Assembly (NCBI GenBank): GCA_947167965.1
Contig: CAMVJW010000008.1
Location: forward strand, 1 to 61,964
DNA length: 61,964 nucleotides
Direction of reading: 5' to 3'
Source: an uncultured Clostridia bacterium
Lineage (GTDB): Bacteria > Bacillota > Clostridia > TANB77 > CAG-508
How positions within the stretch are numbered: the first letter of the stretch is position 1; every line of letters starts with the position of its first letter. The notes beneath the pieces were generated by a model. It was not told the origin of the DNA and did not search any database. It worked only from the letters and a program-made list of their open reading frames with translations. Position numbers and translations under genes: made by a program. Below are positions 53,138-61,964 of the stretch, one piece after another.

Positions 53138-55054
53138 TCAATGAACTTTCTCAATAAACTCCTCTACACTCATAGCTCCAATATCACCATCTGTTCTTGA
53201 TCTAACTCCTACTGTATTTGATTCAATTTCTTTATCTCCTACAATAAGCATATATGGTATTTTTTGAAGTTGAGCTTCACGAATTTTATATCCTGTTTTT
53301 TCAGATCTAGCATCTATTTCTACTCTTAAACCTTCTTTTTGTAATCTTTCCTGTACTTGTTTTGCATATTCAAAATGTCTATCTGCTATTGGTAAAATCT
53401 TAACTTGTTTTGGACATAGCCAGAATGGTAAGTTACCTTTTGTTTCTTCTATTAAGAAAGAAATAAATCTATCAGAAGTACCAAGTATTGCTCTGTGAAT
53501 TACAACAGGTCTATGTGGTTCTCCATCTTCTCCTATAAATTCAAGCTCAAATCTTTCAGGAAGTGCAAAGTCTAATTGACATGTTGGTATTGTAACATCA
53601 TGTCCTAGGGCTGTTTGAATTTGTATATCTATTTTTGGTCCATAAAATGCTGCTTCTCCTTTTGCTTCATAAAACTCTATATTTAATTCATTTAGTATTT
53701 GTCTTAGTTGTTCTTCTGCTGTATCCCACATTTCGTCATTATCTATATATTTTTCTTTGTTATCTTTGTCTCTTAAAGATAATCTAAATTTAAAACTATC
53801 TTTAGAAAATCCAAAATCTTTTATATAAACTTCAAATATTAGATTAATTACTTTACCAACTTCTTCTTTAATTTGGTCTGGCCTTACAAATAAATGTGCG
53901 TCATTTTGGCACATTTGGCGAACTCTCTCTAATCCACATACAGCTCCAGAGTTTTCATATCTAAAGTCATGTGCAAGTTCTCCTATTTTTATTGGTAAAT
54001 CTCTATAAGATCTCATTTCACTTTTATAAATCAACATATGATGTGGACAATTCATTGGTCTTAAAACTAATTCTTCATTATCCATTTGCATAATTGGAAA
54101 CATATCATCTTTATAATGGTCCCAGTGTCCACTTATTTTATATAAATTTGTTGTTGCTAAACTTGGTGTATAAACATGAGAATATCCTAAAGCTAATTCT
54201 TTATCTTGAATATATCTTTCTAACAATCTTCTTATTGTTGCTCCATTTGGTAAATACATTGGAAGTCCTGCTCCAACTAATGGATGAGTCATAAATAATT
54301 TTAAATCTTTTCCAATTTTTCTATGATCTCTTTCTTGTCTATCCGTAAGTAATTCCATATATTCGTCAACTTGACTTGCTTTTGGAAATGAAATTGCATA
54401 TATTCGTTGAAGCATTTTATTTTTTTCGCTTCCTTTCCAATATGCACCAGCTAAATTTAATAATTTAACTGCTTTAACTTTCCCTGTACTCATCAAATGT
54501 GGTCCACTACATAAGTCCACAAATTCTCCTTGTTTATAAAAAGATATTTCTTCATCTTCTGGTAAATCTTTTATTAATTCTACCTTGTAAAGTTCATCTT
54601 TTTCTTCCATAAGTTTTATAGCTTCATCTCTAGAAAGTGTAAATCTTTCTATTGGTAAATCTTCTTTTATAATCTTTTTCATTTCAGATTCTATTTTTTC
54701 TTTATCATCTTCTGAAAAATGATTTTCTATATCAAAATCATAGTAAAATCCCTCATCGATTGCAGGACCAATTGCAAGTTTAACATCTTTATTTAATCTT
54801 TTTACAGCTTGAGCCATTATGTGAGATGTTGTATGCCAATATGCTTTTTTTCCTTCAATATCGCTATCGAAAGTATGAATAACTAAGTTACAGTCTTCTT
54901 TTAATACATATCTTAAATCTACAACTTTTTCATCCACACTTGCGCATGTTGCGTTTCTTGCAAGCCCTTCACTTATTTTTTTAGCTACATCAATTACTTG
55001 AGTTCCACTTTCTACTTCAATTACAGATGAATCTTTTAAAGTTACCTTTATCAT
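53138..55054 (-). CDS. thrS: threonine-tRNA ligase
   Basis: A 638-residue ThrRS. N-terminal TGS domain (MIKVTLKDSSVIEVESGTQV), the editing (TGS-linked second) domain with HTTSHIMAQAVKRL, class II core with motif 2 (FRYENSGAVCGLERVR), motif 3 (GTSDRFISFLIEE), zinc ligands in MNCPHHM and HRAILG, and the C-terminal anticodon domain. ATG at 55054 with AAAGGGG. Regulated by a T-box leader just upstream. Complete. Confidence 0.97.
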   Translation of the reverse strand: MIKVTLKDSSVIEVESGTQVIDVAKKISEGLARNATCASVDEKVVDLRYVLKEDCNLVIHTFDSDIEGKKAYWHTTSHIMAQAVKRLNKDVKLAIGPAIDEGFYYDFDIENHFSEDDKEKIESEMKKIIKEDLPIERFTLSRDEAIKLMEEKDELYKVELIKDLPEDEEISFYKQGEFVDLCSGPHLMSTGKVKAVKLLNLAGAYWKGSEKNKMLQRIYAISFPKASQVDEYMELLTDRQERDHRKIGKDLKLFMTHPLVGAGLPMYLPNGATIRRLLERYIQDKELALGYSHVYTPSLATTNLYKISGHWDHYKDDMFPIMQMDNEELVLRPMNCPHHMLIYKSEMRSYRDLPIKIGELAHDFRYENSGAVCGLERVRQMCQNDAHLFVRPDQIKEEVGKVINLIFEVYIKDFGFSKDSFKFRLSLRDKDNKEKYIDNDEMWDTAEEQLRQILNELNIEFYEAKGEAAFYGPKIDIQIQTALGHDVTIPTCQLDFALPERFELEFIGEDGEPHRPVVIHRAILGTSDRFISFLIEETKGNLPFWLCPKQVKILPIADRHFEYAKQVQERLQKEGLRVEIDARSEKTGYKIREAQLQKIPYMLIVGDKEIESNTVGVRSRTDGDIGAMSVEEFIEKVH

Positions 55055-55077
55055 AAAAAACCCCTTTCTTTGCCATA

Positions 55078-55323
55078 AAAATAGCACTCTTATGGCATAA
55101 AATCATCCATAGGAGTGCTTATATCAAGCACGGTTCCATCCCGTTTTTTTCTTAATTTATGATGATATAAATTTTAACGCTTAGTTTTAATTTTTAAAAC
55201 ACAGAGGTAGTTTTTCAAATACGTTTTCTAAAATTGGCTTTCAGCGCAAGCACCAATTCTCTCTGTTAGTAACCTTTATTTTACTTTGTCTCTTTCGCGT
55301 TTATTATTATGTATACTATTTTA
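55078..55323 (-). promoter_or_regulatory. T-box leader (tRNA-Thr sensing) of thrS
   Basis: On the minus strand the leader begins after a promoter and shows Stem I closed by ACAGAG and CTCTGT, with a specifier region ACTACC (ACU or ACC threonine codon) just before the closing strand. The T-box antiterminator sequence GGGATGGAACCGTG is at 55129-55142. The terminator is AGCACTC/GAGTGCT (55113-55119 with 55083-55089), extended by TATGG/CCATA and followed by Ts. Uncharged tRNA-Thr should stabilise the antiterminator and switch on thrS. Confidence 0.9.
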
Positions 55324-55346
55324 TATCTTTTTTTATACTAAGTCAA
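55318..55346 (-). promoter_or_regulatory. thrS promoter
   Basis: Minus-strand -35 TTGACT (55341-55346), 17-base spacer, -10 TAAAAT (55318-55323), directly before the T-box leader. Confidence 0.7.
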
Positions 55347-55376
55347 TAGTTTTATAGTTATATTTTTCTTTTGTTT

Positions 55377-56435
55377 CTATTCTTCTCCTTGTAATTTTTC
55401 TGCTCTGTCTGCTGCAATTAAATTGTCTATCATTTCATCTAGATCTCCATTTAAGAAGTTTTCAAATTGATATACACTAAATCCAATTCTATGATCTGTT
55501 ATTCTACCTTGAGGGTAATTGTATGTTCTAATTTTTTCGCTTCTATCTCCTGTACCTACTTGTAATTTTCTTGTTGATGATATTTCATTATCTTGTTTTT
55601 GTTTTTCTATTTCATATAATCTTGATTTTAACATATTCATTGCATATTCTCTATTTTGCAATTGTGATCTTTGAGTTTGACATTCTGCAACTATACCTGT
55701 TGGAACATGTATTAATCTAACTGCTGAAGAAGTTTTATTAATATGTTGTCCTCCAGCTCCTGACGCTCTAAATACTTCCATTTTAATATCTGCAGGATTA
55801 ATATCAATTTCTACATCTTCTACAACAGGAAGTACTGCTACTGTTGCTGCAGATGTATGAATTCTTCCACTTGACTCAGTATCTGGAACACGTTGAACCC
55901 TATGAACTCCACTCTCAAATTTTAATCTACTATATGCTCCTTTTCCGGTAACCATAAAAGATATTTCTTTATATCCTCCAAGTTCTGTTGCATTTTCATT
56001 TAATATTTCAATTTTCCAATGTTTTCTTTCTGCATACATTCCATACATTCTAAATAGTGTTCCTGCAAATAAAGCTGCTTCTTCACCACCAGCTCCACCT
56101 CTAATTTCACATATAACACTTTTATCATCATTTGGATCTTTTGGTATTAGTAGAAACTTTAATTCTTCTTCAACTTTTGCAATTTTATCTTTATTAGAAT
56201 AGTATTCTTCCTCAGCTAAATCTTTCATTTCTGGATCTTCCATTAGTTCTTTAGCTTCTTCTATATTTTTTAGAATTTCTTTATACTCTCTATATTTAGT
56301 TACTACATCTTCCATCCCACTATGTTCTTTAACTAATTCTCTCCATTTATTTGTATTTGCAATAATTTCTGGATCACTTATTTGCGTAGTTAATTCCTCA
56401 TATCTCTTTTCTACAAGTTCTAATTTTTCAAACAT
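55377..56435 (-). CDS. prfA: peptide chain release factor 1
   Basis: A 352-residue RF1 that reads UAA and UAG. Marks: the GGQ loop in [17 protein letters not shown], the PxT-type stop-reading segment [14 protein letters not shown] nearby, and [11 protein letters not shown] near the end. An N-terminal coiled region is normal. Length and order are complete. ATG at 56435 with GGAAG upstream. thrS follows downstream but has its own promoter. Confidence 0.96.
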   Translation of the reverse strand: MFEKLELVEKRYEELTTQISDPEIIANTNKWRELVKEHSGMEDVVTKYREYKEILKNIEEAKELMEDPEMKDLAEEEYYSNKDKIAKVEEELKFLLIPKDPNDDKSVICEIRGGAGGEEAALFAGTLFRMYGMYAERKHWKIEILNENATELGGYKEISFMVTGKGAYSRLKFESGVHRVQRVPDTESSGRIHTSAATVAVLPVVEDVEIDINPADIKMEVFRASGAGGQHINKTSSAVRLIHVPTGIVAECQTQRSQLQNREYAMNMLKSRLYEIEKQKQDNEISSTRKLQVGTGDRSEKIRTYNYPQGRITDHRIGFSVYQFENFLNGDLDEMIDNLIAADRAEKLQGEE

Positions 56436-56512
56436 AAAAATCTTCCTTTCTTAAACTTATAATATTATACTACTAAAAGTGGTCTTAATCAAGCAAAATC
56501 AACTAATTAAAA

Positions 56513-56543
56513 TAAAAAACAACTTAAACTAGAATAGTTTAAG
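56513..56543 (-). terminator. terminator of the VirD4-like gene
   Basis: On the minus strand CTTAAACTA (56535-56543) pairs with TAGTTTAAG (56523-56531) around three bases, followed by TTGTTTTTT; it begins at the stop codon. Confidence 0.85.
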
Positions 56544-58607
56544 CTATTTTTTATTATCCTCTTCATCATTATCATCTTCAAGAGGACCAAATAATTCATC
56601 AAATTTTGCTTCTAATTCTTTTTCTAAATCATATTCATCATCACTTACGTCATCCATTGGTAGTATTGGTGGAGCATCTTCATGGTCTATTTTGTTCTCT
56701 TTTATATTATCTTCATTAATAATTGGTATATCATTATTATTATCATTTTTACCTGTATCTACATTTGATGTAGAATCATCTTCAAATAAATCATCTAAAG
56801 AATCTATTTTTAGGTCATCTACTTTTGGTTTGTCTTTTTCTTCTACATAAGGGTTATATGGATTATATTTTCTCCAAACACCTCTATCAATTTCACCGAT
56901 GTCATTATGACTAATTTCACAACTTGCTAATTCTTTTGCCATTGGGTGTTTAAAATAATAAAATTTATTTGCTTTTACAGGCTTAAGTCCTTTTTCGAAT
57001 ATAATACATAAGTCATTATCCATTCTTCTAAGCTCATCTGGTGTCATAAGAGCTCTTGCCATAATTTGGTCTGAATCACTTGTTCCAGTTTTTTTATGTC
57101 CTTTATCTCTACTTACTTGCACGCTAAAGTGTGATATTGTCTTTTCTCCTAAGGCCTTTGAAAAGTATTCAACAGTTTTTTGAGAGTTGCTTCCAAGAAA
57201 TACGTGAGTATCACAGTTTCCTATGATAGTTTCATGAGATTTATCATATATCGCCTCTAATTGGTCTAAATTTTGTAAAATTACACTAAATGATATTTTT
57301 CTACTTCTTGATGTTGATATTTTTTTATCAAAATCTGGTATTCTACCAATATTTGCGAACTCGTCTAGTATGAAATAAGTTGGGACTTTTAAGCGAAGTC
57401 CTTCACTGTTATCAGCTAAATCATATAATTGTTGTATCATTTGTGAGAAAAATATAGTTAATAAAAAGTCATATGCACCATGTGTATCTGAAGATATAAC
57501 ATATACTGCTGTTTTTTCATTACCTATTTGATCAAAATCTATTGTATCTGTTGATGTTAATTCTGCAATTTCTTTTGAATCAAATTTTCCAAGTTTTGAT
57601 TGTAAAGTACTTAAAATTGAGCTATATGTTTTTTCTGGTGCTATTTCTATAGATTTATAATTCATTCTTGCTGGGTGATCATATGGAAGTTGACTCATAA
57701 GCTCTGTAAGTAAGTTGCTTCCCCCATTACTATTTGCTGCTCTAACAAGTTCTGCACAACTTGCTAAGTTTTGTTCTTCATCTGGCCTAGTTGCCATTAG
57801 ATAATAAATTAAAGCTTTTAATAGCATTTCTGCTGAATCATCCCAAAATGGATCTGTTCCTCCAGCTCCATCTGCTTTTTGACCTTTAACTATTGTATTT
57901 GCTATAACGTCTACATCTATTTCAGATGCAACATGCATCAAAGGATTATATCCATCACTAAATTGTGGATGTACTAAATTAAATACTTTTATTTTATAGC
58001 CATGTTGTTTTAAATAACCTGCTGTTTTATCATATAGTTCTCCTTTTGGATCAGTAAAAACATAAGAACCTAACATTTGATATGCATTTGGTATTGAATA
58101 TGATGCAGATTTACCAGATCCTGAACCTCCGACAACTAATACATTGATATTTCCTCTTTTATCTAATGGTAAATAGTTGTTTTCAGCTAAGATTATTCCA
58201 CTTTTTTTGCTTAATATTTTATATTGTTCTCCACCTGAGCTCCAATCACTTGATCCATGCTCTATATTATCATATCTATGTTTTGGCATTAATTTTATTA
58301 TAGAAAAAATAACAAAGATTGCATAAAATAACGTAAAAATAATTAAATCTTTTAAATATTTTAATACTAAACCATGTTTAAAAACCATTTTAAATCCTAG
58401 TAAAGGCTTTGATAAAGCTTTATAAAAAACATTGAAAAATTCATTTAATAAATCTTTGTCTGAATTGGCTTTTTGTAGGAGTTCTATTTGAAATTTTCCA
58501 CAAGTTATGGGCATTATTAAAACTATGGCTATTATTAGCCATAGTATAACTGCAATTATTATTCTTGGTTTACTTTTCTTTAAAGCTCCTTCTAATTTAT
58601 AATTCAT
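56544..58607 (-). CDS. VirD4/TraG-type coupling ATPase (orphan)
   Basis: A roughly 687-residue type IV coupling protein. Two N-terminal membrane helices (about 19-37 and 91-109), Walker A GGSGSGKS (about 163-170), a DPKGELYDKT block, Walker B YFILDEFANIG, and a SRSRKISFSVILQNLDQL arm, all typical of TraG/VirD4. The tail (about 600-690) is very acidic (Asp/Glu/Asn runs), as in substrate-recruiting regions. No relaxase, VirB4 or pilin gene is nearby; the neighbours are prfA and two unknown genes that share the transcript. ATG at 58607 with AGGTG; a GTG nine bases upstream is possible. Confidence 0.88.
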   Translation of the reverse strand: MNYKLEGALKKSKPRIIIAVILWLIIAIVLIMPITCGKFQIELLQKANSDKDLLNEFFNVFYKALSKPLLGFKMVFKHGLVLKYLKDLIIFTLFYAIFVIFSIIKLMPKHRYDNIEHGSSDWSSGGEQYKILSKKSGIILAENNYLPLDKRGNINVLVVGGSGSGKSASYSIPNAYQMLGSYVFTDPKGELYDKTAGYLKQHGYKIKVFNLVHPQFSDGYNPLMHVASEIDVDVIANTIVKGQKADGAGGTDPFWDDSAEMLLKALIYYLMATRPDEEQNLASCAELVRAANSNGGSNLLTELMSQLPYDHPARMNYKSIEIAPEKTYSSILSTLQSKLGKFDSKEIAELTSTDTIDFDQIGNEKTAVYVISSDTHGAYDFLLTIFFSQMIQQLYDLADNSEGLRLKVPTYFILDEFANIGRIPDFDKKISTSRSRKISFSVILQNLDQLEAIYDKSHETIIGNCDTHVFLGSNSQKTVEYFSKALGEKTISHFSVQVSRDKGHKKTGTSDSDQIMARALMTPDELRRMDNDLCIIFEKGLKPVKANKFYYFKHPMAKELASCEISHNDIGEIDRGVWRKYNPYNPYVEEKDKPKVDDLKIDSLDDLFEDDSTSNVDTGKNDNNNDIPIINEDNIKENKIDHEDAPPILPMDDVSDDEYDLEKELEAKFDELFGPLEDDNDEEDNKK

Positions 58608-58641
58608 ATCCATCACCTAATTCTTTTGTTTATTTTATATA

Positions 58642-59004
58642 TTAATCTTTACCTTTACCTTGACTCTTCTTATTCTTATTCTTATTAGCTTCTACATTAT
58701 CAATAACATCATCTATTATATTTTTCATACCGACAAGTGTGTTTTCAGCTTTTATAGTAATATATTCATTTGCCACTTTTGCGGATTTTCCTATAAAAAG
58801 TCTTAATTTTATTCCTATTGCTTTTGTTAGATTACAATATTTATTATATGCTGTTAGCGCTAAATTACCTAATGTCGGCGACTTTTCAAGAGGTTCATAC
58901 GCTCCAGTTTTACTAGGTTCACCTTTAAGCACAGGTATAATAATTTTTTTTGCTTCATCTCTATTTGGTTTTTCACTGGATATTTCACTATTATTATTTG
59001 CCAT
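58642..59004 (-). CDS. hypothetical protein linked to the coupling ATPase
   Basis: A 120-residue protein not recognised. The N-terminal half is polar (KIIIPVLKGEPSKTGAYEPLEKS), the middle has ALTAYNKYCNLTKAIGIKLR, and the tail is Lys/Asn-rich. No signal or membrane helix. ATG at 59004 with GGAGG nine bases upstream; TTG at 59010 is too close to that site. It lies between a second unknown gene (14 bases away) and the VirD4-like gene and may be an adaptor for it. Confidence 0.65.
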   Translation of the reverse strand: MANNNSEISSEKPNRDEAKKIIIPVLKGEPSKTGAYEPLEKSPTLGNLALTAYNKYCNLTKAIGIKLRLFIGKSAKVANEYITIKAENTLVGMKNIIDDVIDNVEANKNKNKKSQGKGKD

Positions 59005-59018
59005 TCTCAACTTCCTCC

Positions 59019-59540
59019 CTATTTCTTATCATCCCTTATTTCAAATGCAAAATAAGATTTATATGGTTTAAGTCTACATTTCCCTTTTACTTCTTCTGTT
59101 TTTTCATCATAATAAAGTACAGGTTTTACCTCTTCTGTTGTTTCTGGGTCAATAATTGTTATAGCTCTTTTTAAGTTTGGTGTATATTTAAAATCCTTTA
59201 CTTCTGTTTCTTCTTCTGAATAAATTGTGTCAAACTTAAATGGTAATGGTTTTTTTGATATTCTAACTTCGTCATTTATGAGTAGACCATTATTAATTAC
59301 AACTTTATCCTTTGCAAAAGAAAAAATTACTAATTGGTTCCCTTTTTCTTGAGGGTCTTCTACATAAAATGTCTTTCTTTTTAAATCTCCTACTATTTGT
59401 TCTGTGGTTTTTAGTCGTTCTACAGCATATTTTGGAAATTTACCTTCATACTCTTTTTTTAGTTTGTAAACTTCGTAAATTACTGTGTTAACTCCTTTAG
59501 GATCTGTTATACTAAAATGTTTTCCAATGATTGATTCCAT
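59019..59540 (-). CDS. hypothetical protein linked to the coupling ATPase
   Basis: A 173-residue protein not recognised, mainly beta by pattern: MESIIGKHFSITDPKGVNTV, YAVERLKTTEQIVGDLKRKTF, and LPFKFDTIYSEEE. It has no signal peptide and no membrane helix. ATG at 59540 with GGAGG (an ATG 15 bases upstream lies at that site). It is the first gene after a consensus promoter and starts the operon that ends with the VirD4-like gene. Confidence 0.65.
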   Translation of the reverse strand: MESIIGKHFSITDPKGVNTVIYEVYKLKKEYEGKFPKYAVERLKTTEQIVGDLKRKTFYVEDPQEKGNQLVIFSFAKDKVVINNGLLINDEVRISKKPLPFKFDTIYSEEETEVKDFKYTPNLKRAITIIDPETTEEVKPVLYYDEKTEEVKGKCRLKPYKSYFAFEIRDDKK

Positions 59541-59607
59541 TTTTATTTCCTCCATTTTCTATGACATATATTACATAGATTTATCCTTCGTATAACCACT
59601 AAACATA

Positions 59608-59636
59608 ATTATACCATTGTTAGCACATTATGTCAA
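59608..59636 (-). promoter_or_regulatory. consensus promoter of the VirD4 operon
   Basis: Minus-strand TTGACA (59631-59636), 17-base spacer, TATAAT (59608-59613): perfect consensus, about 70 bases upstream of the first gene. Confidence 0.85.
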
Positions 59637-59655
59637 TAGTTATTCGAAAAACATT

Positions 59656-60552
59656 CTAACTCCTAGGGTTATAATCTGATATTGTACTTAATTTTTTAAA
59701 TAAATTTTTTTCTTCTTTTGTAATATTTTTTGGTATCATAATGTTAATTTTGGCTATTAAATCTCCTCTTCCACCTTTTCCATCTTTGTAGCCTTTTCCT
59801 TCAATTCTTATAATTTCTCCGGTTTCAATTCCCTCTGGTACTGAAACAGTAATTCCTTCGTCTATTGAGTAAACTACAACTTTAGAGCCAAGTGCTGCCT
59901 CCCAAGGTGAAAGGTATAAATTTGTGTATAAATCATTTCCATTTATTTCAAATTTATCATTGTTTTTTATATTTACTTTTATAAATAAATCTCCATTTTT
60001 ACCACCATTTTTACCTGCTTTTCCTTGTCCTAGTAAACGTATTTTTTCTCCATTTCTTATTCCTGCAGGAATTGAAATAGTATAAACTTTCATTTTTCCA
60101 TCCGAAGTTCTTAAAGATATTTTTTTGTCTAAACCATAAAAAACCTCTTCAATTTCAACATCTACACTTGTTTCTACATTTTCACCTTTTATAGGATTTT
60201 TAGTTGTTTTAACATTATTTTCATCATCTTTGTTATTTGAACTTCCGAAAAAAATACTAAAAAAACTTCCGCCTTTTGTATCAAATTGTTCTCTTTCATT
60301 TTTGTATTTTTTTTGTTTAGCGTTCTCGCTATTTTTAATCCAAATTCTATCATATTTTCTTTTTTGCCTATCATCTGATAGTACTTTATATGCTTCATTT
60401 ATATCCTTAATTTTCTCTTCTGCTAGACCATCTTTTATATTTAAATCTGGATGGTTCTTTTTTACAGCTAGTCTATATGCATTTTTAATTTGTTCCGAAG
60501 ATACTTTATTTGTCTTTAGTTCAAGTATTGTATAATAGTCCTTAAATACCAT
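59656..60552 (-). CDS. DnaJ/CbpA-type co-chaperone
   Basis: A 298-residue J-domain protein without the zinc-binding domain, thus CbpA-like. J domain at the start (KDYYTILELKTN) with HPD in KKNHPDLNIKDG, a Lys/Phe/Ser linker, then the two C-terminal substrate domains (YTISIPAGIRNGEKIRLLGQG and VSVPEGIETGEIIRIEGKGY). It stimulates DnaK ATPase activity. ATG at 60552 with GGAGAGG; the frame is open upstream for 23 codons without a ribosome site. It stands alone, with no dnaK or grpE in the window. Confidence 0.9.
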   Translation of the reverse strand: MVFKDYYTILELKTNKVSSEQIKNAYRLAVKKNHPDLNIKDGLAEEKIKDINEAYKVLSDDRQKRKYDRIWIKNSENAKQKKYKNEREQFDTKGGSFFSIFFGSSNNKDDENNVKTTKNPIKGENVETSVDVEIEEVFYGLDKKISLRTSDGKMKVYTISIPAGIRNGEKIRLLGQGKAGKNGGKNGDLFIKVNIKNNDKFEINGNDLYTNLYLSPWEAALGSKVVVYSIDEGITVSVPEGIETGEIIRIEGKGYKDGKGGRGDLIAKINIMIPKNITKEEKNLFKKLSTISDYNPRS

Positions 60553-60667
60553 TTTTATCCTCTCCAAATTTAAAAGTATGTTTATTATAACATAAAATAC
60601 AAAAAAATCTATACTTTTCAATAAAAATTTTACTCTTTTTTATTTGTAAATCTAATTAATTTAACCT

Positions 60668-60695
60668 AAAAAAAAGCCTATCTAAAATAGGCTTT
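60668..60695 (-). terminator. terminator of the glycosidase gene
   Basis: On the minus strand AAAGCCTA (60688-60695) pairs with TAGGCTTT (60673-60680), followed by Ts, starting ten bases after the stop codon. Confidence 0.85.
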
Positions 60696-60704
60696 AATTT
60701 AAAT

Positions 60705-61811
60705 TTAATCATCTATTAATCCAAAAGCAGTTGATACAAATCTTGTTTTGTGTGCACCTGTACTATCTATAGGGTCATTTATCATTTCCCCCTTTACTAT
60801 CATTACAGATGATGTTCCACCATCTAAGTTTGCTGCATTATATGCACCATAATTTTGCATTATTTCTATTAAATCATCCATGTTGGCTCCTGGTCTTTTT
60901 GTCATTCTACCATCTAATACTAGGAATAAAACTATTCCATCTTTTCTTTGTCCAATTGCTGTACGAGGAGCTGTTCCCCATCCACCATTACCATAAACTG
61001 ATGATGCTTTTCCATTTACAATTAAGAATGGTCCACATGTTACTGCATCTCTAATATTTAAACTTTCTGCTGTAGCTTTAGTACACTTAGAGGCAAGAAC
61101 TAATTTATTTTCTTTGTCAAAACCGATTATTCCTCCTGCTCCTGCATAGTAATAAGATGTAAGTAATTTTCCTTTTGAATATGTAATACCCAGTGGATTT
61201 GCTGCATTACTATTATAGTTTGGATCATCAAATCCTCCACCATTTATAGCTACAACAGCATTGTTATCTTTTGCCATTTGTTTTACATATTGTCCACTTT
61301 TACCTAGTTTTGCCGTTACTAGAGTTTTAACTTTTGATGGATCATATATTGCTGCTAAATATCCTGAATACCCTTTTCCAGATATTGGTATTATTTTATA
61401 TTTATCATTTTCATTATCTTTTTCTAATATCTGTCTTTCATATTCATTTGCGTATTGTTTTCCTTTAGAAATTCCAACAACAATTGCGTTTGTATCTGTA
61501 TCTTCAACTATTTCATCAACTCTATTGTCATACATGACATCATTTATTGTTTCTTGACTATAAAATACATAAGCTATCCATTGATGATTCATTGTTGTCA
61601 TAGCAGTTGTAATTAGCCAATCTCTAAATCCGTGGTATGGTCCATATAGTAAAAATGCTAAAGAACCCCCTCCTAAAACTGCTAAAATTATTAAAACAAT
61701 TAATATTCTTTTTAAAATAGAATTTTTAGATTTCTTTTTTCTTTTTTTCTTTTTTTCTTTTTTATAATCATATGTTTCTTTTTCAATTTCTTCTTCTAAT
61801 ATTTGTTTCAT
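60705..61811 (-). CDS. phosphodiester glycosidase family protein
   Basis: A 368-residue protein with a very basic cytosolic start, one membrane helix (about 33-52, ILIVLIILAVLGGGSLAFLL) and an extracytoplasmic NAGPA/DUF2233-type domain: VVAINGGGFDDPN, NPLGITYSKGKLL, TAIGQRKDGIVLFLVLDGR and LDGGTSSVMIVKGE. Such domains remove GlcNAc-phosphodiester or related caps from glycans, or act in exopolysaccharide processing. ATG at 61811 with AAAAGG. The remaining 61812-61964 is AT-rich and shows nothing else. Confidence 0.88.
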   Translation of the reverse strand: MKQILEEEIEKETYDYKKEKKKKRKKKSKNSILKRILIVLIILAVLGGGSLAFLLYGPYHGFRDWLITTAMTTMNHQWIAYVFYSQETINDVMYDNRVDEIVEDTDTNAIVVGISKGKQYANEYERQILEKDNENDKYKIIPISGKGYSGYLAAIYDPSKVKTLVTAKLGKSGQYVKQMAKDNNAVVAINGGGFDDPNYNSNAANPLGITYSKGKLLTSYYYAGAGGIIGFDKENKLVLASKCTKATAESLNIRDAVTCGPFLIVNGKASSVYGNGGWGTAPRTAIGQRKDGIVLFLVLDGRMTKRPGANMDDLIEIMQNYGAYNAANLDGGTSSVMIVKGEMINDPIDSTGAHKTRFVSTAFGLIDD

Positions 61812-61964
61812 TTTTACTTCATCCTTTTCTTTTTTAGTTCAAAATATATCTTACTACATTTTTTATTTTATTTCAACAATTTTAGTCTATTATTTAAAAA
61901 ATAATTTAATAGTGAAGTAAAAAAGTAAATTCTATTCAAAATAATATAACTAGAATTTCATAAT

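Noticed and set aside
55078..55323. A start of thrS further upstream in the leader
   Set aside because: The frame is open for 11 more codons but crosses the T-box terminator; the ATG at 55054 has a proper ribosome site.

Overview
The window is very AT-rich chromosomal DNA from a low-GC Firmicute, most likely an uncultured gut-type member of Clostridia. The taxonomic clues are a yabG sporulation protease next to veg, the radC-mreB-mreC-mreD-PBP2-minC cell-shape cluster, a T-box in front of thrS, mecA, and many LPXTG-type surface proteins. Almost everything is on the minus strand. Exceptions are a small trio at 34.1-35.1 kb and the block from mecA to the insertion sequences (44.8-50.4 kb). No tRNA, rRNA or CRISPR array was recognised.

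Layout: 0-4 kb holds veg and yabG, separated by a DUF4143-type AAA ATPase and debris. 3.8-4.8 kb is a three-gene DUF3990/DUF3791 cassette. 4.8-13.3 kb is housekeeping (yqeY, tatD, acpS, a yitT-like gene, a nifS/iscS-like gene) interleaved with two membrane-anchored WG-repeat proteins and an unknown membrane protein. A ParE-type toxin-antitoxin pair at 13.5-14.0 kb is bracketed by ~100 bp direct repeats. 14.1-33.6 kb is a 19.5 kb surface-protein locus made of a duplicated two-gene unit. Each unit has a giant DUF11/SdrD-B-like membrane-anchored protein followed by a thioester-domain adhesin with a sorting signal. The downstream adhesin is split by a one-base frameshift lying between its thioester Cys and Gln.

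34.1-41.4 kb carries three small plus-strand genes of unknown role, then minC, PBP2, mreD (apparently frameshifted), mreC, mreB, radC and a DUF4321 gene. 41.6-44.5 kb holds an LPKTG-anchored cohesin-like protein next to a metallo-beta-lactamase-fold protein whose dockerin tail is cut off by one in-frame stop. This looks like a miniature cohesin-dockerin pair. 44.8-47.9 kb is mecA, a BI-1 family gene and a FAD/Rieske oxidoreductase.

47.9-53.0 kb is a graveyard of nested mobile elements: an IS91-like zinc-finger transposase cut by an IS21 element, frameshifted istA, truncated istB, a decayed second copy of the FAD/Rieske gene, a frameshifted Fic/RhuM-type protein and an internally deleted ISAs1 transposase. 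53.1-61.8 kb returns to core genes (T-box-thrS, prfA, a dnaJ/cbpA-like gene, a phosphodiester glycosidase). An orphan VirD4-type coupling protein with two unknown companions sits among them.

Reading frames and motifs were read directly. Family names come from recognition of sequence patterns, without database searches. Several frameshifts could be assembly errors and should be checked against reads.
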